From Pseudomonadota bacterium (GTDB lineage Bacteria > Pseudomonadota > Gammaproteobacteria > Acidiferrobacterales > Acidiferrobacteraceae), in contig JAJYHM010000040.1 of assembly GCA_021784755.1 (NCBI GenBank), positions 27,762-91,761 of the forward strand: a stretch of 64,000 bases of DNA, read 5' to 3'. The number at the start of each line of letters is the position of its first letter. The stretch's first letter is position 1. A program made the translations under genes and the position numbers. This document shows, piece by piece, positions 47,039-55,468 of this stretch. Under the pieces are notes generated by a model. That model was not told where the DNA came from and searched no databases. It saw only the letters and a program-made list of their open reading frames with translations.

Positions 47039-50000
47039 ATGGCCGAGCCGTTTCTCATCAAGATGCCGCAGCTTTCGGACACGATGTCGGAAGGCACGAT
47101 CGTTTCCTGGGAAAAGGCGATCGGCGATTTCGTAAGCCGCGGCACCGTAGTGGCGACCGTGGAGACCGACAAGGCCATCATGGATGTCGAAGTGTTCCGC
47201 GAGGGCTATCTGTCCGGGCCGCTCGCACCGCTTGGCGCTGCGATCGCGGTCGGCACCCCGATCGCGGCGCTCGTGGGCGAATCGGCGGCGGTGACGGACG
47301 TGCATGCGGCCGCGCCGGCTGCCGCGCAGACGGCCGCGCCGGCCGCCATTGAGGCACCCCGGGGTCAGGCGATCCTGATGCCGCAACTGTCGGACACCAT
47401 GGCCGAGGGGACCCTCGTGTCCTGGGAAAAGGCGATCGGCGATTTCATAAGTCGCGGCACTGTAGTGGCGACCGTGGAGACCGACAAGGCCATTATGGAT
47501 GTCGAGGTGTTCCGCGAGGGCTATCTGTCCGGGCCACGGGCCGATGCTGGGCAGGTCGTTCCGGTGGGGCAGCCGATCGCTTTCCTGGTCGCCGACGCCA
47601 AAGAGGTGACGCAGGGCGCCTTGGTGCCTAGCGCGCCCGTGGTCGCCAAGGCCACACCCGCGCCCTTTGCGCCGGTACCCTCCGGGAGCGTGCAAGCGAA
47701 GACCCGGGCACCAGCAATGCCGCATGGCGCAACGCCCGCGCCCCGTCCCCGCAAGGGGGCGGCGACACCCTACGCACGGCAACTCGCAGGCGCCCATGGC
47801 ATCGACATCAATAGCCTCGCGGCCGGGACTGGTCCGGGGGGATGCATCACCGGCGCGGATGTGGCCGGCGCCGGCGGCGGACCGCGCGTCCAGGCCAAAA
47901 GGATCTTTCAGGTGCCGGGGGCCGGTCGCCCCATGGACAGCATGGAAAAGGCGGTCAGCCAGAACATGGAGTACTCATTGTCCATGCCCCTGTTCCGCGT
48001 CACGGTCCATGTCGATCCGGCGCGGCTCGGTCGCGCCGCTAAAGATCTCAAAGTATCGCTTACAGTGCTACTCGCCGCCGCTGCCGCGCGGGCCATAGAA
48101 CGTCATCCGCGCGTGAATGCGGTCTATCAGCACGAGGATCGCATCGTCGAGCGCACGCAGATCGATGTCGGGCTTGCGGTCGAGACGGAGGGGATGGGGC
48201 TCGTCGTACCGGTGTTGCGCAATGTCCTGGCACGTTCGGTGGATGAGTTGAATGCCCAGTGGAAGGATCTCGTGGCGCGAGCGCGTTTGAAGCGCCTGAA
48301 GCCCGAGGAATACTCGAATCCGACATTCACCATCTCGAACATGGGTATGCTGGGTGTCGCCCAGTTCGACGCCATTCCGGTGCCCGGGACCTCGGCGATC
48401 TTTGCGATTGCAAGCACCCAGCCGCACGGCATGCCGGTCACCATGACTGCCGACCATAGGATCGTAAACGGCGCCGAGGCCGCCAAATTCCTGAACACCT
48501 TCAAGGGACTGGTTGAAGATCCGGCGTGGTTGTTCGCGCCAGCGGGGGGGGCGATAGCCGCAGCGCGCAGCGCGCAGACTGTCACCGCCCGCGCCGAGCG
48601 GCCTTCTTCGGGGGCCTTGCCCGCGGATACGAGCGGCTATGACTGCGACGTGCTGGTCATAGGCGGAGGCCCCGGCGGCGAGGACTGCGCGCGCGAACTC
48701 GTGGACCATGGGCGGCGTGTGATTATGGTGAACGACGCCCCGTTTCCGGGCGGCGAGTGTCTTTGGCGCGGCTGCATTCCGTCGAAGGCTTGGCGCGCGG
48801 CGGCCGACCGCATCCGCGATCGACGTCACGACGGAGATCTCGGGGTGGCCAATACCGCGGAGCCTGTGCTCGACTGGCCGCGTCTCGATGCCATGCGCAA
48901 GCGCGTGCTCACGACTCGTGGCGAGATGGCCCTCAAAACGGACAAGGGCGTACGCATCGACGTGCGCGAGGGCTTCGCCTACTTCGATTCCGACCATAGC
49001 GCGGTGATCGTGCCCGTGGAGGGCGCGGACCCCTACGAGCGGCGGGCTTCGCAGTCGGGCGCGCCAGGCAAGCGCATCACCTTTGCAAGCGCCGTCATCG
49101 CTACTGGCGCCCCGCCTTTCGTGCCGCCGATCCCCGGGGCCGACGGCCCGGGGGTCTTGACCTCCGATACGGTGTGGAATCTCGATGCGCCGCCTAAGCG
49201 CCTCGTGATCGTGGGCGCCGGCGCCATCGGGCTTGAAATGGCGCAGATCTTCATCGACTTCGGCTGTGAGGTCACGGTGCTGGAGGCGCGCGACCGGGTG
49301 CTCCCCGAGGTCGAGACCGAGGTGGCCACACAGCTTGCTGCCTTGCTCGCCAAAGAAGCGCGTCTATCGGTCGTCACGTCGGCGCGGGTGCAGGGTATCG
49401 AGGGCGCCCCGGGTTCGGTCACGGTGCGCTACGCCGTCGGTGCCGATGCGTGCGTGGCGCAGGCGGATTATGTGTTACTGGCCACCGGCAAGCGCCCAGT
49501 CACCGAGCCTCTGGCGCTGGCACGCGCCGGCGTCGCTGCGGACCGTGGCGTCATTACCGTCAATGAGCACTGTCAGACGAGCGTCCCGCATATTTTCGCG
49601 GTGGGCGACGTAGTGGGTGGCTATATGCTTGCCCACACGGCCGGCCACCAGGGGCGGGTTGCGGCCCAGACCTTGCTCGGCCACGAGGCCGCGTATGATG
49701 AACGCAAGGACTGCGGTGTCATTTTTACGCGGCCGCAGGCGGCATTCGTCGGCCTGTCGGCAGACCAGGCCCGCGCCCAGGGCCACGACCCGGTCGAGAT
49801 CAAGGTGCCTTTTTCGATAGACGCCAAGGCGATGATCACGGGCGAGACTGCAGGCTTTATTAAGATGGTTGCCGATCGCGCCACGAAACGGATCGTCGGC
49901 GTACATTTTTTGGCCGACCATGCCGATACCCTGATCGGTTCGGCGGTGCTCATGGTAAGTGCTGGCCTCACTCTCGAGCAGGTGGGCTCGGCGATCCATC

Positions 50001-50086
50001 CGCATCCGACGCAGACGGAGCTCTTCGGGGATCTTGCCCGGCGCTTGCTCGCGCGCTTGCGGAGAACGGCGCGTGCCACGAGTTGA
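47039..50086 (+). CDS. Fused dihydrolipoyl acyltransferase (E2) and dihydrolipoyl dehydrogenase (E3)
   Basis: A 1015-residue fusion. Two lipoyl domains (about 4-80 and 110-186; lipoyl Lys45 and Lys150 in VETDKAIMDVE) are followed by an Ala/Pro linker, an E3-binding-type segment (ATPYARQLAGAHGIDINSL, about 243-260), an E2 catalytic domain (about 288-505) and a complete E3 flavoprotein (about 535-1015: IGGGPGGED, redox Cys574/Cys579 in CLWRGCIPSK, HPHPTQTE at the end). E2 and E3 are normally separate chains. The E2 active-site motif reads DHRIVNG (His473, Asn477), where Asp is usual. With PdhA and PdhB it would form an entire pyruvate dehydrogenase complex from three genes. Confidence 0.92.
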   Translation: MAEPFLIKMPQLSDTMSEGTIVSWEKAIGDFVSRGTVVATVETDKAIMDVEVFREGYLSGPLAPLGAAIAVGTPIAALVGESAAVTDVHAAAPAAAQTAAPAAIEAPRGQAILMPQLSDTMAEGTLVSWEKAIGDFISRGTVVATVETDKAIMDVEVFREGYLSGPRADAGQVVPVGQPIAFLVADAKEVTQGALVPSAPVVAKATPAPFAPVPSGSVQAKTRAPAMPHGATPAPRPRKGAATPYARQLAGAHGIDINSLAAGTGPGGCITGADVAGAGGGPRVQAKRIFQVPGAGRPMDSMEKAVSQNMEYSLSMPLFRVTVHVDPARLGRAAKDLKVSLTVLLAAAAARAIERHPRVNAVYQHEDRIVERTQIDVGLAVETEGMGLVVPVLRNVLARSVDELNAQWKDLVARARLKRLKPEEYSNPTFTISNMGMLGVAQFDAIPVPGTSAIFAIASTQPHGMPVTMTADHRIVNGAEAAKFLNTFKGLVEDPAWLFAPAGGAIAAARSAQTVTARAERPSSGALPADTSGYDCDVLVIGGGPGGEDCARELVDHGRRVIMVNDAPFPGGECLWRGCIPSKAWRAAADRIRDRRHDGDLGVANTAEPVLDWPRLDAMRKRVLTTRGEMALKTDKGVRIDVREGFAYFDSDHSAVIVPVEGADPYERRASQSGAPGKRITFASAVIATGAPPFVPPIPGADGPGVLTSDTVWNLDAPPKRLVIVGAGAIGLEMAQIFIDFGCEVTVLEARDRVLPEVETEVATQLAALLAKEARLSVVTSARVQGIEGAPGSVTVRYAVGADACVAQADYVLLATGKRPVTEPLALARAGVAADRGVITVNEHCQTSVPHIFAVGDVVGGYMLAHTAGHQGRVAAQTLLGHEAAYDERKDCGVIFTRPQAAFVGLSADQARAQGHDPVEIKVPFSIDAKAMITGETAGFIKMVADRATKRIVGVHFLADHADTLIGSAVLMVSAGLTLEQVGSAIHPHPTQTELFGDLARRLLARLRRTARATS
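47105..47535 (+). repeat. Duplicated lipoyl-domain DNA
   Basis: Segments 47105-47220 and 47420-47535, 315 bases apart, are nearly identical in DNA, with only scattered, mostly synonymous differences. They encode the lipoyl hairpins of the two lipoyl domains. The surrounding halves of the domains are less alike, which suggests recent duplication or gene conversion limited to this core. Confidence 0.85.
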
Positions 50087-50098
50087 GGGGGTTTGCCT

Positions 50099-51310
50099 AT
50101 GAGCGACGTAAAGAAGGTGGTACTGGCCTACTCGGGGGGACTCGATACCTCGGTGATCTTGAAATGGCTGACCGAGCGCTACGACTGTGAGGTTGTGACC
50201 TTCACGGCTGATATCGGTCAGGGCGAGGAACTCGAGCCGGCACGCGAGAAGGCCCGCAAGGCCGGCGTGCGCGAGATCTATATCGATGACCTGAAGGAAG
50301 AGTTCGCGCGCGATTTCGTGTTCCCGATGTTCCGGGCTAACGCCCTCTACGAGGGGGAGTACCTGCTCGGCACGTCCATCGCCCGGCCCTTGATTGCCAA
50401 GCGCCAGATCGAGATCGCGCGCGAGACGGGCGCCGATGCGGTCGCGCATGGGGCCACCGGCAAGGGTAACGACCAGGTGCGCTTCGAACTCGGTTATTTC
50501 GCCCTGAACCCCGATATTCGGGTCATCGCCCCATGGCGGGAATGGGATTTGAACTCGCGCGAGCGCCTCCTGGCCTATGCGGAGAGCCACGGCATCTCGG
50601 TCGAACACAAGCGCAAGGGTGCCTCGCCGTACTCCATGGACGCCAATCTGCTCCATATCTCCTACGAGGGCGGTATCCTCGAGGACCCCTGGCAGGAACC
50701 GGAGGCCACGATGTGGCGTTGGACCCGTGCTGCCGAAGAGACCCCCGATGAGCCGCAGTGGATTGAGTTGACCTATACGCACGGGGATGTGACGGCGATC
50801 GACGGCATCCCCCTGTCGCCGGCCCGGGTCTTGGCCACCTTGAACGAGGTCGGCGGGCGTCATGGGATCGGGCGTCTGGACTTGGTCGAGAACCGCTATG
50901 TAGGTATCAAGTCGCGCGGTTGCTACGAGACGCCGGGCGGGACCATTTTGCTGCGGGCCCATCGCGCCATGGAATCGCTCACCCTGGACCGCGAGGTCGC
51001 CCACCTGAAAGACGACCTGATGCCGCGCTACGCGGCCTTGATCTACAACGGATACTGGTGGAGTCCAGAACGCAAACTGCTTCAAGAACTCATTGATAAA
51101 TCGCAGGAAACCGTGAACGGCCGGGTGCGAGTCAAGCTCTTCAAGGGGCAGGCTTCGGTGGTCGGGAGGGAGTCGTCCAGCGACTCCCTTTTCGATCCGG
51201 CCATCGCCACTTTCGAGGATGATGGCGGGCGCTACAACCAGGGCGATGCCACGGGCTTCATACGGCTGACCGCCTTGCGCTTACGGACCGCGGCACGCCT
51301 GCGCAAATAA
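50099..51310 (+). CDS. argG: Argininosuccinate synthase
   Basis: A 403-residue enzyme that joins citrulline and aspartate using ATP. The N-type ATP motif is [16 protein letters not shown], followed by [11 protein letters not shown] and [17 protein letters not shown]. The ATG at 50099 is preceded by GAGGGGG; a TTG two codons upstream is less likely. It follows the E2-E3 gene by 12 bases and so may be co-transcribed with the pyruvate dehydrogenase genes. Confidence 0.96.
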   Translation: MSDVKKVVLAYSGGLDTSVILKWLTERYDCEVVTFTADIGQGEELEPAREKARKAGVREIYIDDLKEEFARDFVFPMFRANALYEGEYLLGTSIARPLIAKRQIEIARETGADAVAHGATGKGNDQVRFELGYFALNPDIRVIAPWREWDLNSRERLLAYAESHGISVEHKRKGASPYSMDANLLHISYEGGILEDPWQEPEATMWRWTRAAEETPDEPQWIELTYTHGDVTAIDGIPLSPARVLATLNEVGGRHGIGRLDLVENRYVGIKSRGCYETPGGTILLRAHRAMESLTLDREVAHLKDDLMPRYAALIYNGYWWSPERKLLQELIDKSQETVNGRVRVKLFKGQASVVGRESSSDSLFDPAIATFEDDGGRYNQGDATGFIRLTALRLRTAARLRK

Positions 51311-51330
51311 GGGGCGTAAGCGCCGAGGTG

Positions 51331-51346
51331 TGGCATAACCCTTGCA
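51331..51346 (+). promoter_or_regulatory. Sigma-54 (RpoN) -24/-12 promoter
   Basis: TGGCATAACCCTTGCA fits the consensus TGGCAC-N5-TTGCA, with exactly ten bases between the invariant GG and GC. Transcription would start at about 51357, roughly 17 bases before the GTG of the sensor kinase gene. An NtrC-family activator is encoded at 2609-4222, but a link between them is only possible, not shown. Confidence 0.7.
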
Positions 51347-51373
51347 GCTATCCGTAAGGAGAACTGCAAGGGG

Positions 51374-53179
51374 GTGGATGTGGCGTTCGAAGCGGCGGGC
51401 GCGGGGGTGGTGGAGGCGCCGGTGGCGCCCCTGGGGGCGACCGATATCCGGGGGGAGCAGGTGCGTCTGTTATACGCCAACCTGCCGCCAGGACTTTTCG
51501 TGACTGCGGTTAACGCCGCCATTCTCGCGCTTATGGAGTGGCATGTTGTGCCGCAGACACGCATCGCTGCGTGGCTTTTGGCTGTGCTGCTCGTGGCGGT
51601 CGCGCGTTATCGACTGGTCGGATATTATCGGAGCACCCCGCAGGCCCGTGATACGAATGCGTGGGGCCGCTATTACGCCATCGCGACAGCGGCGGCGGGG
51701 CTCGTATGGGGCGCGGCCGCCGTGTGGCTCTTTCCGCAGGCCCTATTGCCGCAGGTGTTCCTGTTTTTCATGCTCACGGCCATGACCGTGGGTGCGGTCG
51801 TCAGTTTTTCCGCAGTATTCTCGGTGGCCCTTATATTCGTCGTTTCCGTGTTGGGCCCTTTGGCGCTGCGCCTCTTTCTTTCGGGAGGCCGTATGCATAG
51901 TGCCATGGCCTTGGTCGCGGTCGCGTTCATGGGGGTGATGCTTTTGACGGCACGACGCGTCGAGCGCACGGTCGCAGCTTCGCTACAGTTGCGGTTCGAG
52001 AACCGCGGCCTCATCGCCCATCTGGAGGCGGAGAAGGCGGCCGCGCACCGCTTGAATGAGGATCTGAGGCGCGAGGTGGTCCTCCATAGCCGGACCGCGG
52101 GGGATCTCAAGGAGCGCGAGTCTTACATCCGCGCGGTACTCGAGCATGTCGAAGAGGGGATCGTCACGGTGGACCGCACCGGCCGCTTGCGATCATTGAA
52201 TCGCGAGGCCTTGCGGATATTCGGTTACAAGGAGGAGGAGATCGTAGGATCCCACTTCTCGCAGCTTGTCCCGGCCGCCGAGCGCGCCGAATACACACTT
52301 TTTCTGGAAAGCCAGATGGAGCGCGTTGGCGTCACGTTTGCGGGACATGGTTTGGAGGTCAACGGTCAGCGCCGGGACGGCACCGTATTTCCGATGGAGT
52401 TGGGCTTGAGCGCGATGACGGTGGGCTCGGAGCGGGGGTTTGTGGCCGTGACCCGCGACGTCACGAATCGGCGGCGCAGCGAGCGGATGAAGGGTGAGCT
52501 GGTGGCCGCCTTGGGCCACGAGATCAGGACGCCCCTCACCTCAGCTTTGGGCTCGCTTGGGCTCTTGACCGAAACCGCCACCACCAAGCTTGCGGGCGAC
52601 GACATGCGCCTTCTCAGGATCGCGCGCAGCAACATGGAGCGCCTGGCGCGTACGGTCGCCGAGCTCCTCGATGTCGACAACAATCATGCCGCCACGATGA
52701 AGTGGACGCTGGCGCCGCTTGTCCTGACGCGTTTGGCTGAAGAGGCAGTGACCGCTGATGCCGATTATGCGCAGGCACGGAATATCCGCCTGGCGCTCGA
52801 CCCTTGCTCAAGTGCGGCCGTGATTCAGGGGGATCGGGGCTTGCTGCTGCGCGCCTTGAGCCACCTTCTGATCAACGCCATCCATCTTGCGCCCCCGCAT
52901 ACGACTGTCGAGGTCGCCACTACGGCAGAAATGGGGGTCGGGGTCATCTCCGTCCGCGATTGCGGCGCGGCCCTGCCTCTCGAGGCCCGCGCCCGGCTGT
53001 TCGATCCGCAACCCGGCGCGCCGGCCCGGGATCTTGCCGCGCCCCGTAATCTATGGGTGGCGCGCACCATCGCCGAGAAACATGGTGGCACCGTAGGCTA
53101 CGAGGCGCGCGAGGCCGGCGGTTCACATTTCTTCTTGCGAGTACCCCTGTTCTCCACTACATCCGCCGGTAGAGTTTGA
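51374..53179 (+). CDS. Membrane sensor histidine kinase with degenerate ATP-binding domain
   Basis: A 601-residue protein with six hydrophobic segments (about 35-200), a coiled coil, a PAS domain (about 250-365; EEGIVTVDRTGRLRSLN), HisKA with the H-box LGHEIRTPLTSALGSLG, and a HATPase-like domain. In the last domain the N box is kept (LLINAIHLA), but the G1 box reads RDCGAALP instead of D-x-G-x-G and the G2 loop GLGL is replaced by RNLWVART, so ATP binding may be poor. The start is GTG (51374 or 51380), after AAGGAG. No response regulator is adjacent. Expression appears sigma-54 dependent. Confidence 0.82.
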   Translation: MDVAFEAAGAGVVEAPVAPLGATDIRGEQVRLLYANLPPGLFVTAVNAAILALMEWHVVPQTRIAAWLLAVLLVAVARYRLVGYYRSTPQARDTNAWGRYYAIATAAAGLVWGAAAVWLFPQALLPQVFLFFMLTAMTVGAVVSFSAVFSVALIFVVSVLGPLALRLFLSGGRMHSAMALVAVAFMGVMLLTARRVERTVAASLQLRFENRGLIAHLEAEKAAAHRLNEDLRREVVLHSRTAGDLKERESYIRAVLEHVEEGIVTVDRTGRLRSLNREALRIFGYKEEEIVGSHFSQLVPAAERAEYTLFLESQMERVGVTFAGHGLEVNGQRRDGTVFPMELGLSAMTVGSERGFVAVTRDVTNRRRSERMKGELVAALGHEIRTPLTSALGSLGLLTETATTKLAGDDMRLLRIARSNMERLARTVAELLDVDNNHAATMKWTLAPLVLTRLAEEAVTADADYAQARNIRLALDPCSSAAVIQGDRGLLLRALSHLLINAIHLAPPHTTVEVATTAEMGVGVISVRDCGAALPLEARARLFDPQPGAPARDLAAPRNLWVARTIAEKHGGTVGYEAREAGGSHFFLRVPLFSTTSAGRV

Positions 53180-53594
53180 TGCCCGAGGTCCCCGGACCGT
53201 AATAGTCAGGAAGCTCTTCGTGTTCCTCGAAGCCGAGGTTCGCGTAGAGGCGCCGGGCGGCTAAGTTGGTGTTTTTCACTTCGGCACGTATGACCTGCAC
53301 CCCCTGTTCCCGAAACCACACGAAGGCGGCCGCGAGCAGGCGTTTGGCCACACCCTCGTTGCGGTGGGCGGGGTCGACCGCCAGGGAATAGAGGCGCCCC
53401 CATCGGTCGCGTCCGTTGGAGGCGACCAGCAGGCAGGCGGCGCCTTCGAATTGTCCCGCCACGAGCCACGCACAGCGGGGGCTCCCGAGCTGATAGCGAA
53501 GTTGGCGGCGATTAAAGAGCCCGTCCCCTGCCGAAAAGCAGCGGGCCTCGAGGGCCATGAGCTCCTCGAGGTCGGCCGGGCCTGCCCGCCTCAA
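53157..53594 (-). CDS. GNAT acetyltransferase, RimI-like
   Basis: A 145-residue acetyltransferase. LYSLAVDPAHRNEGVAKRLLAAAF carries the acetyl-CoA R-x-x-G-x-A loop, and NTNLAARRLYANLGFEE resembles the RimI C-terminal half. Substrate unknown. The likely start is TTG at 53594, which overlaps the stop of the upstream gene (TTGA); the next Met would remove the first strand of the fold. Its end overlaps the convergent kinase gene by 23 bases. Confidence 0.8.
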   Translation of the reverse strand: MRRAGPADLEELMALEARCFSAGDGLFNRRQLRYQLGSPRCAWLVAGQFEGAACLLVASNGRDRWGRLYSLAVDPAHRNEGVAKRLLAAAFVWFREQGVQVIRAEVKNTNLAARRLYANLGFEEHEELPDYYGPGTSGIKLYRRM

Positions 53595-54676
53595 CGGATT
53601 TCCGCCGGGACCCGCCGGTGGAGGATCACCTTCTCGCCGAACATGGCCGGTCGGTAGCTCATCTTGACGCGCCGCAGGTTTTCGAAGCCGAGGTCATCGC
53701 CCACATTGATATAGGTCGAGTGTGCGAAGACCTTGGTGAATTCCCGGAACAGATACTGCGCCGCCCCCTGGATATGGAAGTTCGTCTTTTCGATAAGGAC
53801 GTTGGCCACATCGGAGCTCAGGCGTTCCCCGAATGTAAAACCCTCGAGGACTCCGTCTATGAAGAGGCAGAGACCTTCGAGACCCAGTTCCTCGTACAAA
53901 GCGATGGTGCGGTTAATGGCCTTGCGCTCGAGTTCGAGATTGTAGAGGAAGTCCTCGAGTGAGCCCTCGGGGAGCGCGCGGATGCGGTTCTCCGTCCAGG
54001 TATTGACTAGGCTGCGCGCCGCCTCTCGATGTTCGGTGGAGAATGGGACCAGGGTATGGTTCGGGTAGGCACGCCGGAATTGATTAATTTCGTTGCGCTT
54101 GGTTTTAAAGGCGTTGCCGCGTAGCTCAATCAGGTCGGAGGTACGGTAGATGTAGTCGGGGTTTGTGACCTCGACGTGCCAGGGTTCGCCATCGATAACG
54201 GGTGCGCCATCCTCGGCGTGATCCAGGATCTGAAGAAAGTCCTTGTACACAAAGTCCAGACGCGCCTGATAGGGCGAGGGGTTGTACTGATCCATGATGC
54301 GGATACAGGTTTTCAGGGCGCGCTTCTGTTTATGTGGCTCCCCCAGCGGTGGCAAGAGCATGGTGAGGCCATTACCGGACAGACCAAAGAGACAGAAGCA
54401 GCCCTCTATGATCTGATAGAAACCGCTTGCTTGATAGAGCCAGATGACATTGTTCGCGAAGCTGTAATCGGACAGGGCCACGCCCAGGCGCGCGACCGCG
54501 TCGTCGAAGTAGGGTTTCGCGCTCTTGTCGAAAGGGAAAAGCCGATATTTGCCCGAGACGAGGTAGCGTCCCTGCGGCTCGAGGCGTCGGCGGTTATCGG
54601 AGTCGAGGGCTTGCGGACCGCCTTTGGCCGGCGTAAGAAAATGGGCGTCCATGACGGCGTTGACAGCGTTCAACAT
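53591..54676 (-). CDS. DUF2156-type acyltransferase-fold protein
   Basis: A 361-residue protein. LIELRGNAFKTKRNEINQFRRAYPNH and NVGDDLGFENLRRVKMSYRPAMFGEK are hallmarks of DUF2156, whose fold is that of lysylphosphatidylglycerol synthase with two GNAT-like halves. Members may transfer aminoacyl or acyl groups to lipids; the actual substrate here is unknown. Translational coupling to the RimI-like acetyltransferase suggests joint action. The ATG at 54676 is preceded by GGGAGGA. Confidence 0.8.
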   Translation of the reverse strand: MLNAVNAVMDAHFLTPAKGGPQALDSDNRRRLEPQGRYLVSGKYRLFPFDKSAKPYFDDAVARLGVALSDYSFANNVIWLYQASGFYQIIEGCFCLFGLSGNGLTMLLPPLGEPHKQKRALKTCIRIMDQYNPSPYQARLDFVYKDFLQILDHAEDGAPVIDGEPWHVEVTNPDYIYRTSDLIELRGNAFKTKRNEINQFRRAYPNHTLVPFSTEHREAARSLVNTWTENRIRALPEGSLEDFLYNLELERKAINRTIALYEELGLEGLCLFIDGVLEGFTFGERLSSDVANVLIEKTNFHIQGAAQYLFREFTKVFAHSTYINVGDDLGFENLRRVKMSYRPAMFGEKVILHRRVPAEIR

Positions 54677-55027
54677 AGTTCCTCCCGGGCTCGCGACGAG
54701 CGGGGGAGGAAGCCCGGTTCGGGGGGTTCGTTATCAGTCTTTTCGGTCTCGAGTGTCACGTGTTTGTCCTCAGGTCGGCCTCTTGCCGCCAAATTGTGCC
54801 CATAAAAAACGGGGCTAAAAGCCCCGCGTACCGTGTACGGTGATTGTGCTTCGACTTTCGGTTGACGTCCAAGCGACTCACGACTTTTTCAGTGCCCTCT
54901 TCTTTCGTGTCTCTAGCTACGCGCGGTTTTCTTTTACGCCCGAGCGTCAACCCTTGACGGGTCTTCCTATGCCCTTTATCTACACGCGATATCACCACTT
55001 TGCAAGGGGTCGCGCCGAAGCCGTGCA
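54677..55027. other. 351-base intergenic region with terminator, possible small RNA
   Basis: No convincing gene. A minus-strand frame of 90 codons (55028-54756) runs through the strong terminator at 54804-54826 and is strongly basic, so it is unlikely to be a protein. The minus strand contains TTGACG (54950-54945) followed by an A-rich stretch and then the terminator, which would fit either the 3' end of the DUF1841/FIST transcript or a small RNA of 100-150 nt. Confidence 0.45.
54804..54826 (-). terminator. Strong Rho-independent terminator (minus strand)
   Basis: On the minus strand CGGGGCT-TTT-AGCCCCG is a perfect seven-base-pair stem followed by TTTTTT. It ends transcripts reading leftward from the nth-FIST-DUF1841 genes, about 200 bases beyond the DUF1841 stop. 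Confidence 0.85.
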
Positions 55028-55468
55028 CTATTTTTTACGACCCCCCGTGCCGAGTGCGCGCAAGCGTTCGATGTAGGCCGAGTCGTCGGGCGCCGCGCCC
55101 CGGCTCTGCGCCTCCCAGAGGGTCTCCTCCAGGCACTCCATCATCGCGTGGCGCGCGCGATGCGCATCCCGCCAGAGGCCCTGGAGGCGCTGCCATTCGG
55201 AAGCGACGCCGGGGGGGCGATCGGTGGCGATCTGCTCAGCGATGGCGATGTGGAGGCCTAAGTGAAGGAAGGGATTACTCTCGGAGCCCGCCGTAGGGTC
55301 GGCGATCTCGGACGGACGGCCATCGTCGAATAGCGGCTGATATTCCGGATGGGCGATCAAGGCCTCGACGATCAAGGCCTCGACACCCGTGAGCGGCGCC
55401 TGTTCCTTGAAGTGTCGCCAGGCGTCGTAGAACACCGCCCGCATGGTGTTGCGATCCGTCGACCACAT
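55028..55468 (-). CDS. DUF1841 family protein
   Basis: A 146-residue protein recognised by the opening WSTDRNTMRAVFYDAWRHFKE and by SNPFLHLGLHIAIAEQIATDRPPGV, the signature of DUF1841. The His-rich FLHLGLHIA segment may bind metal. No function is established for the family, which is common next to nth in Gammaproteobacteria. Its ATG overlaps the stop of the FIST gene by one base (TGATG). Confidence 0.88.
   Translation of the reverse strand: MWSTDRNTMRAVFYDAWRHFKEQAPLTGVEALIVEALIAHPEYQPLFDDGRPSEIADPTAGSESNPFLHLGLHIAIAEQIATDRPPGVASEWQRLQGLWRDAHRARHAMMECLEETLWEAQSRGAAPDDSAYIERLRALGTGGRKK

Noticed and set aside
54756..55028. A 90-codon minus-strand reading frame as a small basic protein
   Set aside because: It runs through a strong Rho-independent terminator and has no ribosome site or recognisable similarity.
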